From: Bacteroidota bacterium
Lineage (GTDB): Bacteria > Bacteroidota > Bacteroidia > Flavobacteriales > Flavobacteriaceae
Assembly: GCA_947460615.1 (NCBI GenBank)
Contig: CANHHG010000004.1
Coordinates: forward strand, 1 to 59,691
DNA length: 59,691 nucleotides
Direction: 5' to 3'
Made by a program: the position numbers and the translations under genes. Under the pieces are notes generated by a model. That model did not search any database and was not told the origin of the DNA. It was given only the letters and a program-made list of their open reading frames with translations. How positions within the stretch are numbered: the first letter of the stretch is position 1; every line of letters starts with the position of its first letter. This document shows positions 1 to 8,863 of this stretch, one piece after another.

Positions 1-30
1 AATATATTTTACCTTTTTTTATAGTTTTAA

Positions 31-300
31 TTATTGTAAAGCGTTGATTTTAGTAATCAATTGATTAGCAACTTGTTCCAATTCAACATTAATTTGTTTG
101 AAATGTGCTTTTTTGTTTTCAACGTTTTTTGCGTTCACTTTTCCAATTAAAGAATCAAAACTTACAATTGCTTCATCAATTAGTGCATTTGTTTCGTCTG
201 TAGGTTTTCCAGTGGTAGCGATTTCAAATAAATAAACTGCTTCAATAATATCACCTAAAACGTAGTTGATGTCTTTTTTTAAATTTCTAACGTTTGCCAT
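31..300 (-). CDS. small conserved hypothetical protein (89 aa)
   Basis: I do not recognise a characterised family. The 89-residue product is helix-prone, rich in Lys, Glu and Asn, with no signal peptide or membrane segment and no cysteine. It begins with a short basic stretch (MANVRNLKKD) and the rest reads as two or three amphipathic helices, so a small soluble helical protein is likely. It is the last gene of a minus-strand run idi-queD-bcp-manA, 65 bases after manA, so it may be co-transcribed or have its own promoter. The stop codon lies 30 bases from the window edge. Coding is supported by an intact frame and good flavobacterial codon use; function is unknown. Confidence 0.75.
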   Translation of the reverse strand: MANVRNLKKDINYVLGDIIEAVYLFEIATTGKPTDETNALIDEAIVSFDSLIGKVNAKNVENKKAHFKQINVELEQVANQLITKINALQ

Positions 301-365
301 TTTATATTTAATTTAATTTAAATTTTCGTCTGCAAAAGTACATATAAACTTTGTATTTCGGACTA

Positions 366-1331
366 TTAAATATAAATTTCTAGTAAAGTAGCATTCCCTA
401 TTAGGCTAAAATCAGTCATCATTGCAGGAATTAATACCGTATCTCCTTTTGAATAATGATACTGTACTTGATTATACTCTAGTTGAATTTCTCCTTCTGT
501 GCACATATAAACAGTAAATGTACTGTTTGATTTAGAAATATTTAATTCTCCAGATATTTTCAAATAATTAGTGGTGAAATAAGGACAGTTTACCATTTCG
601 TTGGAAACATTTTCCGCCTTATTATATTTCTTTTGGGTTTCAACCTTGTTATAATTTATAGCATCCAATGCTAAATCAACGTGTAATTCTCTTTTATTAC
701 CTTCCGAATCCATACGATCAAAATCATATAATCGATAGGTGATATCAGAGGTTTGTTGGATTTCAGCAACTAATAATCCAGCTCCGATAGCATGAACCGT
801 TCCTGTTTCTAGAAAAAATACGTCACCGGTTTTTACTTTTACTTGTTCTAAAAGATCAAGTAAAGTATTATTTTCTAGATGCGCAACATATTCCGAAGCA
901 TTGGAATTGTTTTTAAAACCAACAATTATTCTAGAATCTTCATCAGCTTGCATAATGTACCACATTTCTGTTTTACCAAAAGAATTGTGCCTTTTTTTTG
1001 CCAATTCATCATTTGGATGAACCTGAATTGACAAATCCGTTTTAGCATCTAAATACTTAAATAATAAAGGAAATTGTTTTCCAAATTTATCAAAAACGGT
1101 TGTTCCTAAAACTTCCTTCGGAAAAGTATCAATAACTTCATTTAGAGGAATCCCCTTCAAAGTTCCCTTTGAAATAACACTTACATCACCTTCAACCGTT
1201 GATATTTCCCAACTTTCACCGGTACTTTTTGAAGTGATCGGTTTGTTCAAAACAGAATTTAATTTTTCCCCGCCCCAAATTCTATTTTTTAGAATTGGAT
1301 CAAATTGTAAAGGATAAATATCAAATTTCAT
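366..1331 (-). CDS. manA: mannose-6-phosphate isomerase, class I
   Basis: Interconverts fructose-6-phosphate and mannose-6-phosphate with zinc, feeding GDP-mannose and, through Gmd/Fcl in this window, GDP-fucose. At 321 aa it is the short bacterial type I form. The metal-site residues are in place: Gln103 and His105 in SIQVHPND, Glu122 in GKTEMWY and His180 in ETGTVHAIG. The cupin fold continues to the C terminus (YSKGDTVLIPA). The start overlaps the end of the upstream peroxiredoxin gene by 11 bases, which suggests translational coupling in the idi-queD-bcp-manA run. Family assignment is secure; the physiological link to the distant polysaccharide locus is inferred. Confidence 0.93.
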   Translation of the reverse strand: MKFDIYPLQFDPILKNRIWGGEKLNSVLNKPITSKSTGESWEISTVEGDVSVISKGTLKGIPLNEVIDTFPKEVLGTTVFDKFGKQFPLLFKYLDAKTDLSIQVHPNDELAKKRHNSFGKTEMWYIMQADEDSRIIVGFKNNSNASEYVAHLENNTLLDLLEQVKVKTGDVFFLETGTVHAIGAGLLVAEIQQTSDITYRLYDFDRMDSEGNKRELHVDLALDAINYNKVETQKKYNKAENVSNEMVNCPYFTTNYLKISGELNISKSNSTFTVYMCTEGEIQLEYNQVQYHYSKGDTVLIPAMMTDFSLIGNATLLEIYI

Positions 1332-1785
1332 TGCTGTTTTTTTTTAAAGATTCTAATGCTACTGCTATGTGTTTTGTCGCCATCACACTATCAAAAATCA
1401 TTGTAATTACTCCTGCTTTATTAATAATATAGGTAACTCTTCCAGGTAATAAGACAAATAATTTATCGGGAACACCGAACAGTTTTCTGATTTTTTTATC
1501 AGAATCCGATAATAAAATAAAGGGAAGTTTATATTGATTAGTGAATTTTTTATGTGAATTTACAGTGTCACTGCTTACCCCGATGACCTCAGCTCCCAAA
1601 TCTATAAAATCTTCATAGGAATCTCTAAATCCACAAGCTTGCATAGTGCAACCTGGAGTATTATCTTTTGGATAAAAATAAATTACCACGGGTTTTTTAC
1701 CAATAAAATCTTTACTGTCAAAAGGAATTCCATTAGCATCAACAGCTACAAAAGAAGGTGCTTTATCCCCAATTTTTAAAATCAT
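1321..1785 (-). CDS. bcp: thioredoxin-dependent peroxiredoxin, BCP/PrxQ type
   Basis: Cytosolic thiol peroxidase that reduces hydroperoxides using thioredoxin. The 154-aa protein has the thioredoxin-like fold and the BCP signature DNTPGCTMQACGF: Cys46 is the peroxidatic cysteine and Cys51 the resolving cysteine five residues later, as in the atypical 2-Cys PrxQ group. The N-terminal GDKAPSF motif is also typical. The ATG overlaps the stop of the queD-type gene by one base, and the 3' end overlaps manA, so the gene sits in the middle of a tightly packed operon. There is no export signal. Confidence 0.92.
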   Translation of the reverse strand: MILKIGDKAPSFVAVDANGIPFDSKDFIGKKPVVIYFYPKDNTPGCTMQACGFRDSYEDFIDLGAEVIGVSSDTVNSHKKFTNQYKLPFILLSDSDKKIRKLFGVPDKLFVLLPGRVTYIINKAGVITMIFDSVMATKHIAVALESLKKNSNEI

Positions 1786-2195
1786 TATTCGCCTTTATAG
1801 GTTACAAAATTACGAGGAGTTTCATACAAAACGACTTCTAAATCAAATTTGGAATCAATTTTATTTCGAATTTTATTCCAAATTACTACCGCAATATTCT
1901 CTGCTGTAGGATTTAAATCTTGAAATTCTGGGACATCTAAATTTAGATTTTTATGATCAAATTTATCTTCTACTTCAGCTTTAATAAGATCTGAAAGAAA
2001 TTTTACGTCCATTACATACCCTGTTTCTGGATCTATGGGACCAGTAACACTAACAATCAAATCGTAATTATGTCCATGAAAATTGGGATTGTTGCATTTA
2101 CCAAAAACCGCATCATTTTTTTCAAATGTCCAGTCTTTTCTGTACAAACGGTGGGCGGCATTAAAGTGGGCTTTTCTGCTTATGGTCACTTTCAT
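1785..2195 (-). CDS. queD: 6-carboxytetrahydropterin synthase (QueD/PTPS family)
   Basis: Probable second step of queuosine/preQ0 synthesis, converting dihydroneopterin triphosphate to 6-carboxytetrahydropterin. The 136-aa product is a typical PTPS-fold length. Zinc-binding histidines are visible: His15 in FNAAHRLYR and the pair in NFHGHNYDL (about 41 and 43). A cysteine in FGKCNNPNF lies just upstream in the position of the catalytic Cys, and a late Glu lies in LYETPRNF. The gene lies 8 bases after idi and overlaps bcp by one base. A pterin role rather than queuosine cannot be excluded because the rest of the que pathway is not in the window. Confidence 0.88.
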   Translation of the reverse strand: MKVTISRKAHFNAAHRLYRKDWTFEKNDAVFGKCNNPNFHGHNYDLIVSVTGPIDPETGYVMDVKFLSDLIKAEVEDKFDHKNLNLDVPEFQDLNPTAENIAVVIWNKIRNKIDSKFDLEVVLYETPRNFVTYKGE

Positions 2196-2203
2196 AGTAT
2201 ACT

Positions 2204-2731
2204 TTATATTTTATGATCTTCTAGGTAATGGTAAAATTCATCGAATATTATTTTGAACCATATGGTATAAATTTCAGGATTAATAATCATATCTTCTTTG
2301 ATATCTTCAATTTTCATCCACTTCCAACTTTCCACTTCCTCTGAATTGATTTCAGGTTCATTATTAAAATAACCAATCATAACATGATCTAACTCGTGTT
2401 CTGTTAATCCATTATCAAATGGTGCTTTGTATATAAAATGAAACAATTCTTTCAAATTAGCTTCAAATCCCATTTCTTCTCTCAACCTTCTGGTTCCAGC
2501 TTCTATGTTGGTTTCCCCCACACGTTGGTGACTGCAGCAAGTATTGGTCCACAGTAAAGGAGAATGATATTTATGATGCGCCCTTTGCTGAAGCATGATT
2601 TCATTATTTTTATTTAAAATAAAAACAGAAAATGCACGATGTAAAATCGCTTTTTCATGGGCTTCCATTTTTTCCATTGTTCCAATTGGTTCGTCCAATT
2701 CATTAACCAATATAACTCTTTCTTCTATCAT
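2204..2731 (-). CDS. idi: isopentenyl-diphosphate delta-isomerase, type I
   Basis: Interconverts IPP and DMAPP in isoprenoid synthesis, which also supplies undecaprenyl and other lipid carriers. The 175-aa Nudix-fold protein has the family's catalytic cysteine in TNTCCSHQR and the Nudix-like helix RLREEMGFE, followed by HELDHVMIGYF with its conserved Glu and His. The length matches type I Idi. It is the first gene of the minus-strand run that continues through queD, bcp and manA. A TAnnTTTG-type element sits just upstream (2750-2757 on minus). No unusual features. Confidence 0.93.
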   Translation of the reverse strand: MIEERVILVNELDEPIGTMEKMEAHEKAILHRAFSVFILNKNNEIMLQQRAHHKYHSPLLWTNTCCSHQRVGETNIEAGTRRLREEMGFEANLKELFHFIYKAPFDNGLTEHELDHVMIGYFNNEPEINSEEVESWKWMKIEDIKEDMIINPEIYTIWFKIIFDEFYHYLEDHKI

Positions 2732-2749
2732 AGATTATTTATTGCCTGT

Positions 2750-2757
2750 CAAAAATA
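2750..2757 (-). promoter_or_regulatory. possible promoter -7 element for idi operon
   Basis: On the minus strand the bases read TATTTTTG, an exact match to the Bacteroidota TAnnTTTG element, 19 bases upstream of the idi start. I do not see a well-spaced -33 TTG, so the call rests on the -7 element alone. Confidence 0.4.
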
Positions 2758-2826
2758 CAAAAAAAGAAATGGTAATTCACTAAAATACAAATTGCAAACT
2801 ATTTTTTAACGACTGTTGAATACAGT

Positions 2827-2867
2827 AAAAACAAAAACTGCAAATAAATAAAAATCATATTTGCAGT
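2827..2867 (-). terminator. intrinsic terminator after the gapN-type gene
   Basis: A perfect 9-bp stem, ACTGCAAAT with ATTTGCAGT, encloses a 13-base loop at 2837-2867. On the minus strand it is followed by a U-rich tract. It lies directly downstream of the aldehyde dehydrogenase stop and upstream of idi, separating the two transcripts. Confidence 0.7.
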
Positions 2868-2890
2868 TCTTGAGGTTCAAAATAAAAATA

Positions 2891-4471
2891 CTATAATATG
2901 TAATCTGTATTGATGAAATTAGATTCCTTACTATTCAATAATTGCTGTAAAATTTCATTGTTGTACTCATTGTCCTTTGAAGCTACAAAAGTTCGGATTG
3001 AAAACGAACGAAGTGCATCATGAATACTTAATGTTCCCACTGCAGAATCTTTCCTACCAGTAAATGGATATACATCAGGTCCTCTTTGACAAGAACTATT
3101 TAGATTTACACGGGTTACTAAATTTACTAACGTATCAATAAGTGGCGCTATGGTTTTTATGTCTTTTCCAAACAAACTCACCTGCTGACCATAATTTGAT
3201 TCAGCCATATCATTCAATGGTTCTTGTATGTCTTTAAAAGTTATAATAGGAACTACTGGTCCAAATTGTTCTTCATGATACACCCTCATTTCCTTGTTTA
3301 TTGGATGCAAAATTGCAGGGAAAATATAATTGTCGGAATGTTGACCTCCTTTATGATTAATAACTTTAGCACCTTTACTAGTAGCATCATCAATTAATTC
3401 TTGAATGTAGGCGGGTTTTTCTTTTTCGGGTAAAGGGGTTAAAAAAACCGATTTATCCCAAGGATTCCCGAAATTTAGGGCATCCACTTTCTCAGCAAAT
3501 CTTCTATTGAATTCGTCAACTATAGATTCATGAACATATATTATTTTTAACGCTGTACAACGTTGACCATTGAAAGACAAACTTCCGGAAACGCATTCTT
3601 GAATTGCTAAATCTAAATCGGCATCAGCCAAAACAATTGCTGGATTTTTAGCTTCTAATCCCAATATTAACCGTAATCTATTTTTATTTGGATGCTGGTC
3701 TTGCAATGCAATAGCTGATTTACTATTTCCAATTAATGCTAAAATGGAAATTTTTCCAGATTGCATTATTGGAGAAGCAACCTCACGACCGCGGCCATAA
3801 ACAATATTTATAACTCCTTTAGGAAAGCTGCTTTTAAAGGCCTCTAAAAGGGGTGAGATCAATAGAACTCCGTGTTTTGCAGGTTTGAAAATTACAGTAT
3901 TTCCCATAATAATTGCAGGAATAAGTAGAGAGAAAGTTTCATTCAGGGGATAATTATAAGGCCCAAGACACAAGACTACTCCCAGAGGACCCCGGCGAAC
4001 CATTGCATTAATACCTTGACTTTTGGTAAAACGCGCACAATTTCTATCTAATTTTTTATAATCTTCTATGGTATCAACGATATACTCGACCGTACGATCA
4101 AACTCTTTTTCTGAATCAGGTAGCGATTTACCAATTTCCCACATCAAATATTTAACCACTTCGTTTCGCGTTAATTTCATTTGGCGAACAAAATTTTCCA
4201 TGCATTTAATTCGATCCACCACTTTCATTGTAGGCCAATTTCCCTGACCGTTGTCAAAAGCATTCACAGCTGCATCGACCACTTCTTGAGCTTCTTGATT
4301 TCCCATTGTTGGTATGGTACCTAAAAACGTAGGTTCGTAATTTTCAGTAGAGGAAATAGTAGAATAAACATTGGTACTTGGGCCCTTCCATTCCTTTAAT
4401 TCTCCATTAACTAGATAGGTATTTTGTAATAATGTCTCTGTAATCTTAAATTCATCGGGTATAAAACTCAT
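2891..4471 (-). CDS. gapN: NADP-dependent aldehyde dehydrogenase, GapN-type
   Basis: An aldehyde dehydrogenase superfamily member of 526 aa, most like non-phosphorylating NADP glyceraldehyde-3-phosphate dehydrogenases of Bacteroidota. Catalytic residues are present: Asn174 in the GPYNYP segment, Glu273 in LGLEAKNP and the nucleophile Cys305 in [10 protein letters not shown]. The late [11 protein letters not shown] and [11 protein letters not shown] segments fit the GapN/ALDH11 group. It would oxidise G3P directly to 3-phosphoglycerate and yield NADPH; substrate specificity is an inference from the family. The gene is single, with its own terminator and about 200 bases of AT-rich upstream DNA. 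Confidence 0.85.
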   Translation of the reverse strand: MSFIPDEFKITETLLQNTYLVNGELKEWKGPSTNVYSTISSTENYEPTFLGTIPTMGNQEAQEVVDAAVNAFDNGQGNWPTMKVVDRIKCMENFVRQMKLTRNEVVKYLMWEIGKSLPDSEKEFDRTVEYIVDTIEDYKKLDRNCARFTKSQGINAMVRRGPLGVVLCLGPYNYPLNETFSLLIPAIIMGNTVIFKPAKHGVLLISPLLEAFKSSFPKGVINIVYGRGREVASPIMQSGKISILALIGNSKSAIALQDQHPNKNRLRLILGLEAKNPAIVLADADLDLAIQECVSGSLSFNGQRCTALKIIYVHESIVDEFNRRFAEKVDALNFGNPWDKSVFLTPLPEKEKPAYIQELIDDATSKGAKVINHKGGQHSDNYIFPAILHPINKEMRVYHEEQFGPVVPIITFKDIQEPLNDMAESNYGQQVSLFGKDIKTIAPLIDTLVNLVTRVNLNSSCQRGPDVYPFTGRKDSAVGTLSIHDALRSFSIRTFVASKDNEYNNEILQQLLNSKESNFINTDYIL

Positions 4472-4670
4472 ACATTTTTTTTTGTAAATTTAAATAATAA
4501 TTCTATTTGTAAGTAGCTAATTTTAAATAAATTAAGTTGTAAAATAAAGAATTATCATTATCATAATAATAATAATATTAGTACAATAAAAAATATATTA
4601 TTATGAGTGAAATGAAGTTTTTAAGAGAAATAATTATTAATAAAACGATTTCGATTTGAAGAGTACAATT
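4472..4670. other. AT-rich intergenic region, no gene seen
   Basis: About 200 bases between two minus-strand genes, very AT-rich, with runs such as repeated ATA/ATT. An 18-codon ATG frame on plus (4603-4659) is too short and featureless to call. The region presumably holds the gapN promoter, but I could not find a good TTG plus TAnnTTTG pair. Confidence 0.5.
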
Positions 4671-6233
4671 TTACAAGTTTAAAGACTCAAAAACTTTGAT
4701 GGCGCATTTTTCACCGTCTATAGCTGCAGAAATTATTCCACCTGCATAACCTGCACCCTCACCGCAAGGATACAATCCTTTTATTTGCAAATGTTCTAGA
4801 GAAATGGAATCGCGAGGAATTCTAACTGGAGAGGAAGTTCTCGATTCAGGTGCGTGTAAAATAGCTTCATTGGTTAAATAGCCTTTCATGGATTTTCCAA
4901 ATTCTGAAAATCCTTCTCTTAATATTTGCGATAAAAATCCAGGAAATACCGCTCCCATTTCAACTGAAGTGGTACCCGGAACATAAGATGTTTTTGGGAT
5001 TTCAGATGAAACTTGATTTTTTGTAAAATCGACCATTCTTTGGGCAGGGACTTTCTGAGTCTCTCCCGCCAAATGCCATGCTTTTTGCTCTATACTCTTT
5101 TGAAATTCTAATCCTGCTAGTGCTCCAAATTTAGAATAGGGTGCGAAATCTTCTAATTTTAATTCGATAACAATTCCAGAATTTGCAGTAGCTTGATCTC
5201 TTTTTGAGGGAGACCAACCATTAGTCACCACTTCTCCTGGACTAGTAGCACAGGGAGCAATCACGCCGCCTGGACACATACAAAAGGAGTACATCCCCCT
5301 TCCTCCTACTTGTTTTACGATAGAATAGGGTGCCGGAGGTAAATGTTCACCTCGATAATCACAACTGTATTGAATGCTATCAATTAGGCTTTGAGGATGT
5401 TCTGCTCTAACGCCCAAGGCAAATGGTTTGGCTTCAATAAACACCTTTTTTCGATCTAATAGTTCAAAAATATCTCTTGCAGAATGTCCTGTTGCCAAAA
5501 TGATTTTATTAGAAAGTAGGGTATCGCCAGATTGCGTTATAATTCCTTGAACTTCATTGTTATTTATTAAAATATCGGTAAGCCTGGTTTCAAATAGTAC
5601 CAATCCCCCCATTTCAATTATTTTCTCCCGAATATCTTGAATAATTTTTGGTAATTTATTAGTTCCAATATGAGGATGAGCCTCGATCAATATATCATCA
5701 GAAGCACCAAAACCAACCAGTAATTCCAATATTCGAGTGACATCCCCTCTTTTTTTAGATCGAGTATATAATTTTCCATCGGAGTACGTTCCTGCTCCAC
5801 CTTCACCAAAACAGTAATTACTATCTTCATTAACAATATGATCTAAATTGATTGCTTTTAAGTCCCGACGACGACCACGAACATCTTTTCCACGTTCAAC
5901 AACAATTGGCTTTATACCCATTTCAATTAATTGCAATGCTGCAAAAAGTCCGGCTGGTCCTGCGCCAACAACAATAACTTCAGGAGAATTGGCTACATTT
6001 TTGTAGTCTGGCAATTGGATTTTTTCTTCAATAAAATCGTCTTCTTGAAAATAGATAGCGACTTTCAAATTAATTTTAATTGCCTTTTGACGAGCGTCAA
6101 TGGAACGCTTCAAAATGGAAATGTGTTTAATATCACCCACAGCAACTCGAATTAATTTCGCTACTTGTTCCTTAATAAGATGATTATTAACTGCCATTTC
6201 TGGAGTTACTTGAAGCAGAAGTTCTAGAGGCAT
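4671..6233 (-). CDS. NAD(P)/FAD-dependent oxidoreductase (COG2509-like)
   Basis: A 520-aa flavoprotein of the widespread uncharacterised FAD-dependent dehydrogenase family. The dinucleotide-binding motif VVGAGPAGLFAA is at about residues 87-98, preceded by a roughly 85-residue N-terminal domain typical of this family. The family's conserved Gly-rich block (FGEGGAGTYSDGKL) follows, and the C terminus carries a second FAD-binding segment, YPCGEGAGYAGGI. Substrate and pathway are not known for the family. No signal peptide. It lies alone, divergent from the small plus-strand gene at 6344; the two promoters share the 110-base gap. Confidence 0.85.
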   Translation of the reverse strand: MPLELLLQVTPEMAVNNHLIKEQVAKLIRVAVGDIKHISILKRSIDARQKAIKINLKVAIYFQEDDFIEEKIQLPDYKNVANSPEVIVVGAGPAGLFAALQLIEMGIKPIVVERGKDVRGRRRDLKAINLDHIVNEDSNYCFGEGGAGTYSDGKLYTRSKKRGDVTRILELLVGFGASDDILIEAHPHIGTNKLPKIIQDIREKIIEMGGLVLFETRLTDILINNNEVQGIITQSGDTLLSNKIILATGHSARDIFELLDRKKVFIEAKPFALGVRAEHPQSLIDSIQYSCDYRGEHLPPAPYSIVKQVGGRGMYSFCMCPGGVIAPCATSPGEVVTNGWSPSKRDQATANSGIVIELKLEDFAPYSKFGALAGLEFQKSIEQKAWHLAGETQKVPAQRMVDFTKNQVSSEIPKTSYVPGTTSVEMGAVFPGFLSQILREGFSEFGKSMKGYLTNEAILHAPESRTSSPVRIPRDSISLEHLQIKGLYPCGEGAGYAGGIISAAIDGEKCAIKVFESLNL

Positions 6234-6294
6234 TATTTATTTTTTAATCGAATTACAAAAGTAGTAATTTGAAGTGAATCTGAGATTATTAACA

Positions 6295-6325
6295 TTGTGT
6301 CTTTTGTGGTAAAAACATACCTTTG
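6295..6325 (+). promoter_or_regulatory. Bacteroidota-type promoter of the 78-aa gene
   Basis: A TTG at 6295-6297 is followed after 20 bases by TACCTTTG at 6318-6325, matching the TTG-N(17-23)-TAnnTTTG consensus of the Bacteroidota primary sigma factor. The ATG follows 18 bases further on, giving a very short leader. On the other strand TACTTTTG at 6256-6263 could serve the divergent FAD gene, though without a matching TTG. Confidence 0.7.
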
Positions 6326-6343
6326 CCCTAACAAAAAAAAATA

Positions 6344-6580
6344 ATGTCAAGAAAAATAAAACTACTATGGGATTTTAGAGGTTCGGAAGCTGAAAAAACA
6401 GCTGAGCATCATGTTATTCACCTTAAACAGTATATTGCAGCAGAGAAATTAGACTTGGACATTACCGGTTTTTCAATTCTCAATGAATTTCATTCCATTG
6501 CTTTTATGGTGGTTAATGAAAGCGAGATGATTGCGGTTCGTGACCGTTTAAAACCCCATCGAGGTGAGGTTTATGATTAA
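6344..6580 (+). CDS. small conserved hypothetical protein (78 aa)
   Basis: I do not recognise a named family. The 78-aa product is soluble, with a mixed alpha/beta pattern and a histidine-containing segment (AEHHVIHLKQY at about 20-30). The C terminus (RDRLKPHRGEVYD) is basic. It has no cysteines, signal peptide or membrane segment. A textbook promoter just upstream and clean codon use support it as a real, single-gene transcript. It is convergent with recQ with only two bases between the stops, so transcripts of the two genes probably overlap. Function unknown. Confidence 0.75.
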   Translation: MSRKIKLLWDFRGSEAEKTAEHHVIHLKQYIAAEKLDLDITGFSILNEFHSIAFMVVNESEMIAVRDRLKPHRGEVYD

Positions 6581-6582
6581 AA

Positions 6583-8778
6583 TTAATTGGCAACCTCACT
6601 AATAAATTTTATTCTCATTAATCTTAATTCATTTATATCGTATTCGCCTTCAAATTCTTTTAATGCCTCTTCAATACTATCGGATTCGGATTCCATAAAA
6701 TACTCATGAATTTCTTCTTGTTGATCGTCATCCAAAATTTCATCAATCCAGTATTTAATATTCAACTTGGTTCCTGAATAAACAATTTGCTCCATCTCCT
6801 TTATCAACATTTCCATATTCAAGCCTTTTCCACTGGCAATATCATCAAGACTCAGTTTTCTATCAATATTTTGAATTATGTAAAGTTTGTTTAATGAATT
6901 GGCACCTGTAGATTTAACCACCAAATCATCCGGTCGTAGAATGTCATTCTCTTCGACGTAATTTCGAATTACATCTACAAATTCTTTACCATATTTTTTT
7001 GCTTTTCCTTCACCAACGCCATGTATGTTACTCATTTCATCCATAGAAATTGGATATTTAAGCGACATGTCTTCCAAGGAAGGATCTTGGAAAACCACAA
7101 ACGGCGGCACTCCCAATTTTTTAGCTACTTTTTTTCGCAAATCTCTTAAGATAACCATTAACGTTTCGTCGGCAACTCCAGAGGATTTTGCGGCGGTAAC
7201 AATAGCTTCGTCCTCGGTTTCATTGTATTCGTGATCTTCCGACATCATAAATGATTTTGGATTTTCAATAAAATCTAACCCACTATCAGTAATTTTAATG
7301 ATACCGTAGGTTTCAATATCTTTTGACAATAAACCATCCACGAGAACTTGTCGTAGCAAAGCCATCCAAAAGCGCTCTTCAAAATCAGATCCACAACCAA
7401 AAAAAGGCTGTGTGTCGGTTTTGTGCGCTTTAATCATGGCATTTACTTTGCCTGTTAATGCAAATACAATCTCTTTTGATTTATATAAATGCTTGGTATC
7501 CCGAACCATTTCAAGCAATTTAACTACTTGGTCTTTGGCTTCAATTTTATTCTTTGGATTTCGAACATTGTCGTCCATATCACCCCCTTCGCCAGATTCT
7601 GTATCGAATTCTTCACCAAAATAATGCAATAAGAATTTTCTTCTTGACATAGAAGTTTCGGCATAAGCTACTACTTCTTGTAGTAAAGCAAATCCTATTT
7701 CTTGTTCAGCAACGGGTTTTCCAGACAAGAATTTTTCTAATTTTTCAACATCTTTATAAGAATAGTACGCCAAACAATGGCCTTCACCTCCATCACGTCC
7801 TCCACGTCCCGTTTCTTGATAATAGCTTTCTAGTGATTTAGGTATGTCATGATGAATAACAAAGCGAACATCTGGTTTGTCAATTCCCATTCCAAAAGCT
7901 ATTGTAGCTACTACCACTTCCACATCCTCCATAAGGAACATATCCTGATGTTTGGCTCTAGTTTTTGCATCTAAACCAGCATGATAAGGAACTGCGCTAA
8001 TCCCATTAACTTGTAAAACCTGCGCAATGGATTCTACTTTTTTACGACTTAAACAATAGATGATTCCCGATTTACCTTTGTTTTGTTTTATAAATCGAAT
8101 GATATCGGATTCAATGTTTTTAGTTTTTGTTCGAACTTCGTAATATAAATTTGGACGATTGAAGGAAGCCTTGAAGGTATTGGCATCGGCCATTTCAAGA
8201 TTTTTAAGAATATCCTCTTGAACTTTTGGCGTTGCTGTTGCTGTTAAACCAATAACCGGAGCATTCCCTAACAATTTTATACTATTTTTTAAATTTCTAT
8301 ATTCAGGTCGAAAATCATGTCCCCATTCTGAAATACAATGTGCTTCATCAATAGCGACAAATGAAATATTTATATTTTTTAGAAACTTAATATATTCCTC
8401 TTTAGCCAAGGATTCAGGAGCAACATAAAGTAATTTAGTTAATCCTGAAGTAATATCTTTTTTAACTTGATTAATTTCAGTTTTATTTAATGAAGAATTT
8501 AAAACGTGAGCGATACCATTTTCCGAAGATAAACTACGAATGGCATCGACTTGATTTTTCATCAATGCGATTAAGGGAGAAACAATAATAGCGGTTCCTT
8601 CCTTCATTAAGGCGGGCAATTGGTAGCAAAGGGATTTACCACCACCCGTAGGCATAATTACAAATGTATTTTTACCAGATATAAGACTTCTAATGACTTG
8701 TTCTTGTAATCCTTTGAATTGGTTGAACCCAAAATATTTTTTTAATTCCTTATGAATGTCAATTTCGTTAGATTTCAT
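6583..8778 (-). CDS. recQ: ATP-dependent DNA helicase RecQ, zinc-cysteine-less form
   Basis: A 731-aa superfamily 2 3'-5' helicase for recombination and repair. Visible motifs are Walker A TGGGKS (44-49), DEAH (144-147), GLTATATP (motif III) and QETGRGGRDG (motif VI, about 321-330). After the helicase core comes the RecQ-C region, then an HRDC-like segment at roughly 545-605. The usual zinc-binding cysteines of RecQ-C are missing: the stretch at about 376-410 reads SRRKFLLHYFGEEFD followed by an acidic, Gly-rich loop with no Cys. This appears to be an intact variant rather than damage, since the frame continues normally. The C-terminal tail is strongly acidic. Confidence 0.92.
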   Translation of the reverse strand: MKSNEIDIHKELKKYFGFNQFKGLQEQVIRSLISGKNTFVIMPTGGGKSLCYQLPALMKEGTAIIVSPLIALMKNQVDAIRSLSSENGIAHVLNSSLNKTEINQVKKDITSGLTKLLYVAPESLAKEEYIKFLKNINISFVAIDEAHCISEWGHDFRPEYRNLKNSIKLLGNAPVIGLTATATPKVQEDILKNLEMADANTFKASFNRPNLYYEVRTKTKNIESDIIRFIKQNKGKSGIIYCLSRKKVESIAQVLQVNGISAVPYHAGLDAKTRAKHQDMFLMEDVEVVVATIAFGMGIDKPDVRFVIHHDIPKSLESYYQETGRGGRDGGEGHCLAYYSYKDVEKLEKFLSGKPVAEQEIGFALLQEVVAYAETSMSRRKFLLHYFGEEFDTESGEGGDMDDNVRNPKNKIEAKDQVVKLLEMVRDTKHLYKSKEIVFALTGKVNAMIKAHKTDTQPFFGCGSDFEERFWMALLRQVLVDGLLSKDIETYGIIKITDSGLDFIENPKSFMMSEDHEYNETEDEAIVTAAKSSGVADETLMVILRDLRKKVAKKLGVPPFVVFQDPSLEDMSLKYPISMDEMSNIHGVGEGKAKKYGKEFVDVIRNYVEENDILRPDDLVVKSTGANSLNKLYIIQNIDRKLSLDDIASGKGLNMEMLIKEMEQIVYSGTKLNIKYWIDEILDDDQQEEIHEYFMESESDSIEEALKEFEGEYDINELRLMRIKFISEVAN

Positions 8779-8800
8779 TCTTAGTTAATAGTATTTTACA

Positions 8801-8808
8801 TAAATTTG
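8801..8808 (+). promoter_or_regulatory. possible -7 element for kdsD-tatC operon
   Basis: TAAATTTG matches TAnnTTTG exactly, 55 bases upstream of the TTG start of kdsD, in the gap divergent from recQ. No clear TTG is found at the -33 spacing, so this is a partial match. Confidence 0.45.
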
Positions 8809-8863
8809 TGGTTCATAAAGATACAAATATCTTTATTATATACAAACTTTATAAAAATCTGTT

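Noticed and set aside
4603..4659. 18-codon ATG frame on plus in an AT-rich gap
   Set aside because: Too short, without promoter match or conserved features.
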